A stretch of 64,000 nucleotides of DNA from assembly GCA_034436155.1 (NCBI GenBank), contig DAOTVP010000040.1, positions 28,245-92,244 of the forward strand, in the 5' to 3' direction. The position numbers and the translations under genes were made by a program. Of this stretch, positions 51,397 through 60,161 are shown in pieces (position 1 is the first letter of the stretch; every line of letters begins with the position of its first letter). The notes beneath the pieces were generated by a model, which did no database searches, was not told the origin of the DNA, and saw nothing but the letters and a program-made list of their open reading frames with translations. The stretch comes from GCA-2794515 sp034436155. GTDB taxonomy: Bacteria > Chloroflexota > Anaerolineae > Aggregatilineales > Phototrophicaceae.

Positions 51397-52764
51397 CTAA
51401 AATAGATGGTTGATCTGGCTTAAAAATAGCTCTTCTTGGTCGGGTAACACGGTGCGTGGGTCGAATAGCACTTTATCATCGGCAATTCGGGCGATGATGG
51501 GGATGGGCAACCCGCGCAATTGGGCTAAAAATGCGTCTGGTTTATCGGGTTGAATCGCCACCACCGATGTTGGCAACGTCTCCCCTGGCAAACTACCGCC
51601 ACCGATGGTGGATGTACTGCTGATAACGTGTGCCGATAAGCCGTGTTGATTCAAAATATCTGCCCAATGTTCGGCTTGTTGGGTGATGTTGGCTAAATCA
51701 CGATTGAGCATCGCCAAAACAGGAATATTGACCAACGCCGTCCCGCGCCGATATTCATCCAACGTGGCGCTCAGTGCCGCGAGGCATAATTTATCGGCGC
51801 GAATCGCACGGGCGAGCGGGTGTTTTTTCAGTTTGGCAATCAGATCTGCCTTGCCGATTAAAATGCCCGCCTGCGGTCCGCCGAGCAATTTATCGCCACT
51901 GAATGCCACCACATCACACCCATCGGCGAGGCTTTCTTGCGCGGTCGGTTCATGAACAAGCCCAAATTGGGTTGTATCCACCAACGCGCCACTGCCCAAA
52001 TCATCGAAGAGTAACAGATTGTGCTGATGCGCCACTTTCGCCATGTGGCGTAAATCGGTCGTCTCGGTGAAACCGATTTGCTTAAAATTGGAGCTATGCA
52101 CGCGCAGGAGGGCGATAGTTTGCGCGGTGATTGCCCGTTCATAATCGCCGATGCGTGTGCGGTTGGTCGTCCCGACTTCCACTAATACCGCACCGCTTTG
52201 CATCATCACATCGGGTACGCGGAAGCCACCCCCAATCTCGACCAATTGCCCACGAGACAAAATCACCTCGCGGTCTTTCGCCAACGCAGAGAGCATCAAC
52301 AACACCGCCGCGGCATTATTATTGACGACCATCGCCGCCTCTGCGCCTGTGATGTCGCAGATTAACGCCTCGGCGTGGGTATGGCGCGACCCGCGTTTGC
52401 CCGTTTGAATATCAAATTCCAGCGTGCTATAGCCACTCGCAACGGCTAACATCGCCTCTTGTGCCGATTTACACAGGGGCGCACGTCCTAGATTGGTGTG
52501 GATAATCACGCCTGTGGCGTTAATCACCCGGCGGAGCGTGGGCAAAAATTGGCTGATAAGATGAATATTTGCCAATTCGATGAGCGCATCGGGGCGTAAA
52601 TCGACCGCCTTACCGCCTAAAATGTGTTGGCGCGTGGTAGCCAACACCGCTTGTAGGGCTTTTTTGGTCTTATCACGTCCAAATTGATTGATGAGCGCGT
52701 GAGCGTGCATCAACAGGCTATCGACAGATGGCAGTTGGCGTAAAAGCGGGTTAATAGTTGGCAT
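51397..52764 (-). CDS. selA: L-seryl-tRNA(Sec) selenium transferase
   Basis: 455 residues, normal for bacterial SelA. The PLP enzyme converts seryl-tRNA(Sec) to selenocysteinyl-tRNA(Sec) using selenophosphate. It shows INATGVIIHTNLGRAPL, GYSTLEFDIQTGKRGSRH, VNNNAAAVLLML, EIGGGFRVPDVM and AFSGDKLLGGPQAGI with PLP-binding Lys292. Hence the organism probably makes selenoproteins. selB, selC and selD are not in the window, and I see no gene here with an in-frame TGA selenocysteine codon. The start overlaps the upstream small membrane-protein gene by 14 bases, so it is translated from the BTAD-regulator operon. Confidence 0.96.
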   Translation of the reverse strand: MPTINPLLRQLPSVDSLLMHAHALINQFGRDKTKKALQAVLATTRQHILGGKAVDLRPDALIELANIHLISQFLPTLRRVINATGVIIHTNLGRAPLCKSAQEAMLAVASGYSTLEFDIQTGKRGSRHTHAEALICDITGAEAAMVVNNNAAAVLLMLSALAKDREVILSRGQLVEIGGGFRVPDVMMQSGAVLVEVGTTNRTRIGDYERAITAQTIALLRVHSSNFKQIGFTETTDLRHMAKVAHQHNLLLFDDLGSGALVDTTQFGLVHEPTAQESLADGCDVVAFSGDKLLGGPQAGILIGKADLIAKLKKHPLARAIRADKLCLAALSATLDEYRRGTALVNIPVLAMLNRDLANITQQAEHWADILNQHGLSAHVISSTSTIGGGSLPGETLPTSVVAIQPDKPDAFLAQLRGLPIPIIARIADDKVLFDPRTVLPDQEELFLSQINHLF

Positions 52765-53242
52765 TGCGTTCTCGCATTTGTAAAAATACTTCTAAGACGA
52801 TGAAAACTAACGCCAATAAAAATAAGGTGACAAGCGATAAGGCACGCAGGATTTGTAACCAAACCGCGATGACGGCGAATAACCCCAACCATATACTCTG
52901 ACGCACCAATACCCCGCCCGATGGCGGTTCTGCGTTCAACGGGGTGAAACGCATATTGATAAAGCGCACCAATGGCAACGTGATGCCCGTCACAACGAGG
53001 TGAATACACAGAAAATACAACCATAATTCGGCACCAATGCGCGGTAATGCGATGCTGAATAGGGTGGCTAATCCCACCCCACCCACGCCGACCATCGCCA
53101 TACTCGCCAAAAGCACCCCCGCATGGTCTGGCGGAAAGCGACTTGGGCGGTTGGGACGGCGGGAACGCACAGGGCGTTCCCGCATGGCGAGGCGGGTGGT
53201 TGGGTCTATATCGGTGAATTCGGGCGTGTTATCTGCGACCAT
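52751..53242 (-). CDS. Small four-helix membrane protein between the BTAD regulator and selA
   Basis: 163 residues. The first 40 are basic and disordered (RERPVRSRRPNRPSRFPP). Four hydrophobic helices follow (VLLASMAMVGVGGVGLATLFSI, LWLYFLCIHLVVTGITLPL, IWLGLFAVIAVWLQIL, LVTLFLLALVFIVLEVFL). I recognise no family. Its ATG overlaps the stop of the BTAD gene (TAATG), and its end overlaps selA, so three genes are tightly coupled. A role in selenium supply is possible from position only. Confidence 0.6.
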   Translation of the reverse strand: MVADNTPEFTDIDPTTRLAMRERPVRSRRPNRPSRFPPDHAGVLLASMAMVGVGGVGLATLFSIALPRIGAELWLYFLCIHLVVTGITLPLVRFINMRFTPLNAEPPSGGVLVRQSIWLGLFAVIAVWLQILRALSLVTLFLLALVFIVLEVFLQMRERNANY

Positions 53243-54585
53243 TAGCTATTGGCGAGTGTCTTATACAATTCGGTGGTGACAGGCGCGGGTTTAATCCCCA
53301 ATTTGTCATGGAGCAAATTCTTGAGGAAGTGATATTGTTTCTCCATATCGGCTTTCATATTGAGTTGATAGTACAGTTGCATGATTTCGCGGTGAATATC
53401 TTCGCGTTCTGGCAATTCATGCACGGCACGATTGAAATAACCGAGCGCCAATTCTAAATCGTTCCGCCCCTTGCAGATGCGACCCATATTAATCAGGGCT
53501 TGGGCATATAATTGTTGCAATTCCAAACGGCGGGCGCGGATCCACTGCGCGACACGGTGATTTTCATCTTTTTGTTCGAGCCGATTTTCCATTTTATCTA
53601 AAAATGGCGATTTGTATAAATCAATGGCGTAGCGATACAGTTGCTCTTTTAAGTTCACATCGTTGGTGAGCATGGCGCTATCAATCGCATTTTGGAATTC
53701 TGCCACATCATAATGACGGACTACCAATGGGTTAGGGGTATAAAAGCCACTGACATAAGTGGTCAATTCGTAGGTGACATCTTGTTCACCATCCCACAAC
53801 GTGATGCGCTCGCTGATTTTGCGTTTCGTCACATGAAAGACGTTGGTCGCCTCTTTGACGGGCAGGTTTGTCCAGAAGGTGGTGAAAATATCATCACGGG
53901 TGAGTAAGGGGTTATCGACAAAATAGAAAAACAAATTACGCGGTAATGCGCCATCCCAAGACGTAATTTCTTGACCATTCACAATGGCATGACCACGCCC
54001 AAAAGCGTACACCTCCAGTTGGGGTTTGATTTGTTCTTCGATGGTGAAAATCACATCGTTGGCGCGACGTTCTGTTCCCAGCACCACCGCCATGCCGTTG
54101 GCGACATATTCGCGCCATGTCTGATAGGCTAATACGCGACTGCTCACCACCAATTGAATATGGTTGGGCAGGTTATCGATGAAATTGATGATGAAATCAT
54201 TGAATTTTTCATCGAATGGTACGTTGTCGAGTTGGTCAATATACAGTGTGACGGGTTTGTTGCCCAACGCGCTCAAATCGGATGAGAGCGATTCTGCCAA
54301 ATATTCTGCTGAGGGGCTTTTCTTTTTCACGGCTTCGCTCAATTTTTCGCCAAATGTGGGGTAACTGGCTTGTAATGTTGTGACCATATCTGCCAACCAT
54401 TCTCGCACATTCTTGGTCTGATTGGGGACGCAATAATACACCAAGATTTGGCTATCATCGGCTAAAAAATGGCTGAGGAATAAATTGCGATACGGTGTTT
54501 GTGGATATAGCAATACCAAGCGTTTGCCGTGCGTCTTGTGCCGAAATTCATCTAACGATACGCGGGTAATTTCTTGATACATCAT
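53242..54585 (-). CDS. BTAD-type transcriptional regulator with a P-loop-less STAND-like N-terminus
   Basis: 447 residues. The C-terminal 170 residues are a bacterial transcriptional activator domain with TPR-like helices (YALINMGRICKGRNDLELALGYFNRAVHELPEREDIHREIM, recognisable by LALGYFNRAV and LPEREDIHREIM), ending HDKLGIKPAPVTTELYKTL, the usual SARP ending. Before it, at about 195-270, lies a likely winged helix (VYAFGRGHAIVNGQEI, LTRDDIFTTFWTNL). Residues 1-190 look like an ATPase-derived fold (LVLLYPQTPYRNLFLSHFL, PVTLYIDQLDNVPF, IQLVVSSRVLA) but no GxxxxGKS/T is present. It heads the operon with a membrane protein and selA, and is divergent from the O-antigen-ligase-like gene. Confidence 0.78.
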   Translation of the reverse strand: MMYQEITRVSLDEFRHKTHGKRLVLLYPQTPYRNLFLSHFLADDSQILVYYCVPNQTKNVREWLADMVTTLQASYPTFGEKLSEAVKKKSPSAEYLAESLSSDLSALGNKPVTLYIDQLDNVPFDEKFNDFIINFIDNLPNHIQLVVSSRVLAYQTWREYVANGMAVVLGTERRANDVIFTIEEQIKPQLEVYAFGRGHAIVNGQEITSWDGALPRNLFFYFVDNPLLTRDDIFTTFWTNLPVKEATNVFHVTKRKISERITLWDGEQDVTYELTTYVSGFYTPNPLVVRHYDVAEFQNAIDSAMLTNDVNLKEQLYRYAIDLYKSPFLDKMENRLEQKDENHRVAQWIRARRLELQQLYAQALINMGRICKGRNDLELALGYFNRAVHELPEREDIHREIMQLYYQLNMKADMEKQYHFLKNLLHDKLGIKPAPVTTELYKTLANS

Positions 54586-54666
54586 GAGAGGGGGTCTCCA
54601 CGGGCTAATTTTTATTAAAAAACGAACAACAGAATTATTAGCTATTGTATCGGATGGGGCTATGGG

Positions 54667-54696
54667 TTGTCAAATGACCATTATCAACATTATGAT
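54667..54696 (+). promoter_or_regulatory. Promoter of the O-antigen-ligase-like gene
   Basis: TTGTCA (54667-54672), 18-base spacer, TATGAT (54691-54696), 32 bases before the ATG at 54728. It lies in the divergent region with the BTAD regulator. Confidence 0.4.
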
Positions 54697-54727
54697 GTAT
54701 GACATTCATCAAACAAAGGACATTCCC

Positions 54728-56257
54728 ATGCCGATTATCCAATCACTTGCGCGTTTTATCGCCTCATTTGAACCTTTTTTGCTCATCGCGGTGCTGATTT
54801 TCTTCTGGTTTCCGAGCAATTTTCCGTTTCCGAGCGATGGTGTGACGGGCATCGTCACCGCCGAATGGGTGTGGATAGTCACAGGCATGATTCCGTTTTT
54901 CATCGCTTATTGGGTGGCGCAGACCGATGTGTGGCGCAGATTATCACAAATCATCAAATGGGCGTTGGGCATCGGCTTATTGATAGGCTACCTGCTGATT
55001 TATCTCAATTTGCCATTTTTGCCCGTCCCTAGTTATGCCATAGACCGTGCCGATTGGTTTTGGGCAGTGGGATTGTTGGCGTTATTCATCCCGATTCGCT
55101 GGGTCGCGTATGGTTATAAATGGCGACTTTCGGCGGTGGAATTATTTTGCGCCTTATTCTTGATATTGATGGTCATCAATGTATATACCGCGCCCGATGT
55201 GACGGGTTATATCATTCGTGGGCAGGGATTGGCAGGCTTGGGATTAATCATGCGTCCGTTGTTGGGTCTGCTCATCATCGGCTATTTGATTGAAATGGGA
55301 TGCAGACAGGGCAGGCTAGACGGTGTGATTCAGGTGATATTAGGCTTCACGGCGGTGTTGGCGTTGATGGCGCTCGCCAGCACACAATGGACGGTGAAAT
55401 CGCAATTATTCGCCGATTTTATCTTTGGCATGGATAATTACTTGCCCGATTCGCGCCCATTTTTTCGGCGTAACGGCATCAACCCCAACGAAATCGGCGG
55501 GGCGTTGGCGTGGTTGGTGCCATTTTGTGGGATTATCTTATTTTATCCGTGGCATCGTGATAAATGGGTATGGCGCTTCGTCACTTTCGCCATTTTCATC
55601 ATCAGTGCGGGCGCGATGATGCTGGGTCAGAGTCGCTTCGCCCTCATCGGCGTGATGGGCGCGTTGACGGTGGCTTTCATTTTACTCATCCCCAATTTGC
55701 GCCTGCGGTTGCTGATTTTTGGGATGATCACCGTGTTCGGCATTTTGCAGGCGGGTGTTTTGCTAAATGTATTTACGGATGATGCCGAAGTCGGGTTATC
55801 TGAGCGTGATGAACGGTCTGCCTCGCAACGCTTGGCAATTTGGAACAGCGCCCTAGCCATGGTTGAAGATTATCCCCTGACAGGCGTTGGTTTGAATAAT
55901 TTTCGGTTTACGCCTGTGCGGAATCGCTATCCCATCATCGGGTATCCGCAACTCAAGCCACCTCATGCCCATAACGAATTGCTCCAAATCGGCGCAGATA
56001 TGGGCATCGGCGGGATGCTGATTTTCATCGGCTTGCATGGGGCGATTTTTGTTTATTTGTGGATAAGCTACCAGCGTGGTGCAAGTCCGAGTCGTATCCT
56101 CGCCGTGGCGGTGGGGGCAGGGATTTTGGCGCATATCGGCTATAGCATCGGTGATTCGATTCCTGTTTGGGATAGGTTACACTTTGTCTTTTGGATGATG
56201 GTCGGTGTGGGCATGGCGGGGTATCATCTGCGCCACGCCCAACCATCAACAGGCTAG
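54728..56257 (+). CDS. O-antigen ligase / polymerase-like membrane protein
   Basis: About 509 residues from ATG 54728, with AAAGGA upstream; the frame is open further back but without a site. About 12 hydrophobic helices are present. The large loop and Wzy_C-type core is visible as RNGINPNEIGGALAWLVPF, SQRLAIWNSALAMVEDYPLTGVGLNNF (seen in VEDYPLTGVGLNNF) and PHAHNELLQIGADMGIGG. Enzymes of this kind join polysaccharide repeats to lipid carriers or polymerise them. The glycosyltransferase at 40767 is far away, so a shared pathway is not shown. Its exact glycan is unknown. Confidence 0.82.
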   Translation: MPIIQSLARFIASFEPFLLIAVLIFFWFPSNFPFPSDGVTGIVTAEWVWIVTGMIPFFIAYWVAQTDVWRRLSQIIKWALGIGLLIGYLLIYLNLPFLPVPSYAIDRADWFWAVGLLALFIPIRWVAYGYKWRLSAVELFCALFLILMVINVYTAPDVTGYIIRGQGLAGLGLIMRPLLGLLIIGYLIEMGCRQGRLDGVIQVILGFTAVLALMALASTQWTVKSQLFADFIFGMDNYLPDSRPFFRRNGINPNEIGGALAWLVPFCGIILFYPWHRDKWVWRFVTFAIFIISAGAMMLGQSRFALIGVMGALTVAFILLIPNLRLRLLIFGMITVFGILQAGVLLNVFTDDAEVGLSERDERSASQRLAIWNSALAMVEDYPLTGVGLNNFRFTPVRNRYPIIGYPQLKPPHAHNELLQIGADMGIGGMLIFIGLHGAIFVYLWISYQRGASPSRILAVAVGAGILAHIGYSIGDSIPVWDRLHFVFWMMVGVGMAGYHLRHAQPSTG

Positions 56258-56261
56258 GATG

Positions 56262-57149
56262 TTACGCGAGTTTTAACGCCACTTGAACAATATTTTCAGT
56301 TGCTGGGCTGAACGATTCGATAACCGTTGGCACTTTGAGGCGGGCATCGGATTGGGCGAGTGACCATAATTCGGGCAGGGCATCATTGCCCGCAAGCGTG
56401 AGTTCTGCGACTTTATCTAAAAATAGCCCATCCTCATGATTGGCTTTTTCGCTCAACACGCCCCACATATCCCAACATAACATTTCTTGTTTGCTCAATG
56501 CCGCCACATCTTGTAAGAGGCGTGTTTGGATGAACGACCATCCTTTAACATCATCGGGCGAATCGGGACCCAGACCAAATAAATCGGGATTTTCCCCTTC
56601 ACGCCGACACAATTGCCAAGCACGCCCCGCGAGGATGAATTTATCGGGTGGCATATCTTGAATATCAAACGGGAACGCGCCCGCAGGGATTTCTGGGTCA
56701 ACCTGAATCCACCGATTTTGTGCCTCGTCCCATACTTCAACGATGACATGATCCATAAAATAAGGCGGGACAATATACGCGGCAAATCCAGAACGGGTAC
56801 GGGCAGGGATGCCTTTATGACGGCAAATGCTGGTGAACAACACCGAAAAATCGCGGCAACAACCGATAATGCGGTGTTCTGGGGCGCGAAATTCGGTGAT
56901 GGGGCGTGCGTCCATCGTCAATAACCGTGCGATACTGTCTTTCACATAGCGCGTATCTACTTCTGACATGCGTTCTTTGGGTGGCTTAAACCCCCAAAAT
57001 TGCTCATCAGCGAAATAATGATACACCAGCCCTTGCACCACTTTGCATATACTGGCGATGTCGTTGGGGATGGCATCAAATTGCGAAACCCATTCATGTG
57101 GGTGGGTGATAAAACTGTGTGTGCTGTAAAATGTGCGAAAATCGGTCAT
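56262..57149 (-). CDS. Transglutaminase-like cysteine peptidase-fold protein
   Basis: 295 residues, no signal peptide. The transglutaminase-core triad is visible: Cys in IIGCCRDFSVLFTSICRHKGIPAR, His in MDHVIVEVWDEAQNRW and Asp in WIQVDPEIPAG. In bacteria such proteins act as peptidases, amidases or cross-linkers; the substrate is unknown. The C-terminal half is unrelated to the core and helical. It is convergent with the O-antigen-ligase-like gene, four bases away, and divergent from htrA. Confidence 0.85.
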   Translation of the reverse strand: MTDFRTFYSTHSFITHPHEWVSQFDAIPNDIASICKVVQGLVYHYFADEQFWGFKPPKERMSEVDTRYVKDSIARLLTMDARPITEFRAPEHRIIGCCRDFSVLFTSICRHKGIPARTRSGFAAYIVPPYFMDHVIVEVWDEAQNRWIQVDPEIPAGAFPFDIQDMPPDKFILAGRAWQLCRREGENPDLFGLGPDSPDDVKGWSFIQTRLLQDVAALSKQEMLCWDMWGVLSEKANHEDGLFLDKVAELTLAGNDALPELWSLAQSDARLKVPTVIESFSPATENIVQVALKLA

Positions 57150-57335
57150 GTGTTGCCTCCTATTTTGATGAGATACTTTTTAGTATAAACGTTCTAGTAA
57201 CTGGAAAGTCAAGTAGGCAAACAAAATCAATCAAAACTCTCATAAACTTTTTAGAATGTGGTCAAACAAAATTTACAACTTGTGGTTATCCTGAAAGATA
57301 ATGTGTAAAAAATGAGGATAATGATGAGGATAACT

Positions 57336-58484
57336 ATGAGCAGACATCTTCGCGCTATTATTGTAACAATTGTGCTATTTGGCATCGGATTTATCATCGG
57401 GACGATGATTAGTCGGGGTACAGCCCAAACCACCATTCCCGATAATCCCGCGTTAGGTTTGCTTCCCCGCTCACAAATGGTTTTGCCACAAGGTCAGACC
57501 GATCCCGCAGAACTCATTCGCGCCCAAATTTACCAACGGGTAGCGCCATCGGTGGTGTCTATCACCGTCACCCGTCCGAGTACGAGTGCCTTCATTGATG
57601 AATCGCAAGTGGGGGGATCTGGTTTTGTGATTGATACGCAAGGGCATATCGTCACCAACGCCCATGTGGTCGCCAACGCTACCGAAATTATCGTCTACTT
57701 TTTAGATGGCACCATCACCCGCGCACAACTCATCGGCACAGATTTCGACTCCGATTTAGCCGTGATTCAGGTCAATTTATCGCCAGACCGCCTTGTGCCA
57801 GTCACATTTGGCAATGTGGATAACCTGTTTGTCGGTCAAAGTGTGTTGGCGTTGGGTAGCCCGTTTGGGCAAGATTGGACGCTCACATCGGGCATTATCA
57901 GCGCCCTGAACCGCACCATCACAGGCTTGAGCAATTACAGCATTGGCGCGGTCATCCAAACCGATGCCCCCATTAACCCTGGCAACAGTGGCGGTCCCTT
58001 GTTCAACATGCAAGGCGAGGTGATTGGGGTCAATTCGCAAATCGTGAGCGAGACACGCTCTAATTCAGGCATTGGGTTCGCCGCCCCCGCCGATTTAGCC
58101 CAACGGGTCGTCCAAGAACTCATCGAAAAAGGGCGTGTGGATTATAGTTACTTGGGTATATCGGGGCGAGATATTAACCTTTTGACTATTGAGCAACTTG
58201 GTTTACCTAATAATCAACGCGGTGTATTGGTTGCAGATACTCAACCTGGGAGTCCTGCCAGAATTGCGGGTGTGCGTACAATGACCATTATGGGTCAAGG
58301 GATAAATGCACGTCTTGTTAGCGCAGATATTATTACAGCCATTAATGGCACACCTATCCCTAATTTTGCCGAGATGATTGGTTATTTGGCAAAATATACT
58401 CGACCGGGTGATGTCGTCACCCTGACCATATTGAGGGGTGTGGAGCTTATTGATGTATCTGTTACACTTGCCTCTCGCCCATAA
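57336..58484 (+). CDS. HtrA/DegP-like trypsin-PDZ serine protease
   Basis: 382 residues from ATG 57336, with GAGGATAACT upstream; an in-frame ATG at 57312 is possible. One N-terminal helix (AIIVTIVLFGIGFIIGTMI) exports and anchors it. The trypsin-like domain has His110 (TNAHVV), Asp140 (DSDLAVI) and Ser218 (NPGNSGGPLF). A single PDZ domain follows at about 270-380 (GVLVADTQPGSPA, ADIITAINGTPIPNF). It degrades or refolds damaged envelope proteins. The catalytic part uses the same codons as its neighbours, while from about 58150 to the end codons are more AT-ending, so the PDZ part may have been replaced by recombination. A strong terminator follows. Confidence 0.93.
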   Translation: MSRHLRAIIVTIVLFGIGFIIGTMISRGTAQTTIPDNPALGLLPRSQMVLPQGQTDPAELIRAQIYQRVAPSVVSITVTRPSTSAFIDESQVGGSGFVIDTQGHIVTNAHVVANATEIIVYFLDGTITRAQLIGTDFDSDLAVIQVNLSPDRLVPVTFGNVDNLFVGQSVLALGSPFGQDWTLTSGIISALNRTITGLSNYSIGAVIQTDAPINPGNSGGPLFNMQGEVIGVNSQIVSETRSNSGIGFAAPADLAQRVVQELIEKGRVDYSYLGISGRDINLLTIEQLGLPNNQRGVLVADTQPGSPARIAGVRTMTIMGQGINARLVSADIITAINGTPIPNFAEMIGYLAKYTRPGDVVTLTILRGVELIDVSVTLASRP

Positions 58485-58498
58485 TATAAATCGTAGCA

Positions 58499-58531
58499 GA
58501 TGTGGCTCGATAATTTGTTTCGAGCCACATC
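58499..58531 (+). terminator. Stem-loop terminator after htrA
   Basis: GATGTGGCTCGA (58499-58510) and TCGAGCCACATC (58520-58531) form a perfect 12-bp stem with a 9-base loop, followed by CGATATTTTCCC. It lies 14 bases after the htrA stop. Confidence 0.75.
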
Positions 58532-58543
58532 CGATATTTTCCC

Positions 58544-58768
58544 TTAAGCTAGAAATCCTCTGAATTCACCTTTACAAGTCCACCAAAAACTACCAGGATA
58601 GGAAAGGTAGCGATGATACCAATAACCGTCTCTCGGATCCCAACGAGTTTGTTGTAAGGTTGAAAAAAGTTCCCCGCTCGCATAAAACCAAATAGTTGCA
58701 TTACCACAATTTGATTGTTGTAACATAGTATTGAATTCTTTTGCTGAAATACTGGGGATAATTGTCAT
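58544..58768 (-). CDS. Hypothetical small protein
   Basis: 74 residues, with no recognisable family. It is tryptophan- and tyrosine-rich in the second half (RWDPRDGYWYHRYLSYPGSFWW). A TAG codon directly precedes the ATG in frame and the ribosome-binding site is weak. The segment is AT-rich, unlike normal coding sequence here, so it may be a relic or chance frame. Confidence 0.3.
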   Translation of the reverse strand: MTIIPSISAKEFNTMLQQSNCGNATIWFYASGELFSTLQQTRWDPRDGYWYHRYLSYPGSFWWTCKGEFRGFLA

Positions 58769-59111
58769 CTACGAAATTATCATCAAAGCAAATACCAACA
58801 ACAATAATTTTTTGAAATGCCTGAAAATCATCACCAGACTCCTAGATTAATTAAACCACACATCTATTCTACTAAATAACGACCTTCAAGAGTTTATTTA
58901 CTTAATTTAGAATTGAAATGTTTTTGTGCTTCCTCTAGGCAAGCACCTTTTTTTGATTATGATAAAATGCACTTATTGGCGTTTTGGCTCAGAAAATTGG
59001 AGTCATGACCAGCCTTCGGTAATCAGTTGATGCCCAAAACGGGTGATTTGTCTATACAAATGCTCGTTTTTCGTTATGATATGTTATATTTATCGGCGCT
59101 TACATTCTGAA
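58769..59111. other. AT-rich intergenic region
   Basis: 343 bases without a supported gene, clearly more AT-rich than the window. The only structured element is the stem-loop at 58926-58953. Nothing recognisable as a tRNA, repeat or phage site was seen. Confidence 0.5.
58926..58953 (+). terminator. Rho-independent terminator-like hairpin without an obvious upstream gene
   Basis: GTGCTT and AAGCAC, extended by CCT/AGG, form a stem-loop followed by CTTTTTTTG. It faces the + strand. No + strand gene lies between it and the htrA terminator, so it either backs up that terminator or ends a small RNA. Confidence 0.5.
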
Positions 59112-60077
59112 ATGAGCAGATTCATGTTGGATATCATTTATATTACTGTGGGGATTATCGGCTTGGTGTGGGGTGGAAATTGGTTGGTGACAGGCTCGGC
59201 GCGATTAGCCGAATCATTCGGGATTCCCCGTCTGATTGTGGGTTTGACGATTGTCGCCTTCGGCACATCATCACCCGAATTACTGGTCAACTTATCGGCT
59301 GTGTTGAATGGCTCGACAGATCTCGCGTTGGGCAATGTATTGGGGTCGAATATCAGCAACATCGGCGTGATTTTAGGCATATCGGGTTTGCTCGCGCCGA
59401 TTTTTGTGCAATCCTCGCTTATCCGCCGTGAAATTCCCATCATGATAACGGTGGCGATCCTCACTTTTGTGTTGTCGTTAGATTATCAATTGGGGCAAGT
59501 GGATGGCATCATCCTCGTCTTATGTTTTACGGTGTTCAATGCCTTGATGATCTGGATAACCCTGCAAGATAAAAGCGCCCAACACGCGCCTGATGTATCT
59601 GAATTCACCACCCAAGAGATTCAATCGGTCAATCGATTGCTCGAAGCGGGGCGCTTGGTGGCGGGGTTGATTATTTTGGTGGTCGGCGCAAATTTGACGG
59701 TGACGGGCGCGATCAATATCGCCACGGCGCTCGGCGTGAGCGAATTGATTATCGGCGTGACGTTGGTCGCTGTGGGGACATCGTTGCCCGAACTGATGGC
59801 GAGTCTGATAGCCGCCTTACGCAAAGAGAGTGATTTGGCGATTGGCAACGTGGTCGGCTCGAACATCATGAATATTTTGCTGATTTTAGGCTCTACAGCG
59901 GCGATTAGACCTGTCAAAGTAGATGCCAGTGTGTTGCAATTCGACTTTTTGGTGATGATCGCTTTCTCGGTCATCCTATTGCCACTCGCATGGACAAGCC
60001 AGAAACTTGCCCGTTGGGAATGTGGCGCGTTCTTGGTGGGTTACGTGGCGTTTGTGATTGTGACGCTTGTGCGTTAA
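59112..60077 (+). CDS. CaCA family calcium/sodium antiporter (YrbG-like)
   Basis: About 322 residues from ATG 59112 (ATG 59124 is equally possible; no clear ribosome-binding site helps). Ten or so hydrophobic helices contain the two inverted alpha repeats of cation/calcium exchangers: VAFGTSSPELLVNLSAVL with GNVLGSNISNIG, and VAVGTSLPELMASLIAAL with GNVVGSNIMNIL. The acidic residue after SP/LP in each repeat is the ion-binding Glu. Members exchange Ca2+ for Na+ or H+. It is flanked by its own intergenic regions and appears monocistronic. Confidence 0.92.
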   Translation: MSRFMLDIIYITVGIIGLVWGGNWLVTGSARLAESFGIPRLIVGLTIVAFGTSSPELLVNLSAVLNGSTDLALGNVLGSNISNIGVILGISGLLAPIFVQSSLIRREIPIMITVAILTFVLSLDYQLGQVDGIILVLCFTVFNALMIWITLQDKSAQHAPDVSEFTTQEIQSVNRLLEAGRLVAGLIILVVGANLTVTGAINIATALGVSELIIGVTLVAVGTSLPELMASLIAALRKESDLAIGNVVGSNIMNILLILGSTAAIRPVKVDASVLQFDFLVMIAFSVILLPLAWTSQKLARWECGAFLVGYVAFVIVTLVR

Positions 60078-60114
60078 CGGATGACATATAACAGAAGCCA
60101 AAATCCGCGTGGGG

Positions 60115-60123
60115 TGTTATACT
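60115..60123 (+). promoter_or_regulatory. Extended -10 promoter of the ferredoxin-NADP reductase gene
   Basis: TGTTATACT, an extended -10 element with one mismatch to TATAAT, 38 bases before the ATG at 60162. Confidence 0.45.
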
Positions 60124-60161
60124 GGTAGCAAAATGTTTATTTATCCATTGGAGAAATACCT

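Noticed and set aside
51397..52764. Selenoprotein gene or SECIS element near selA
   Set aside because: I checked neighbouring genes for an in-frame TGA within a conserved context and saw none.
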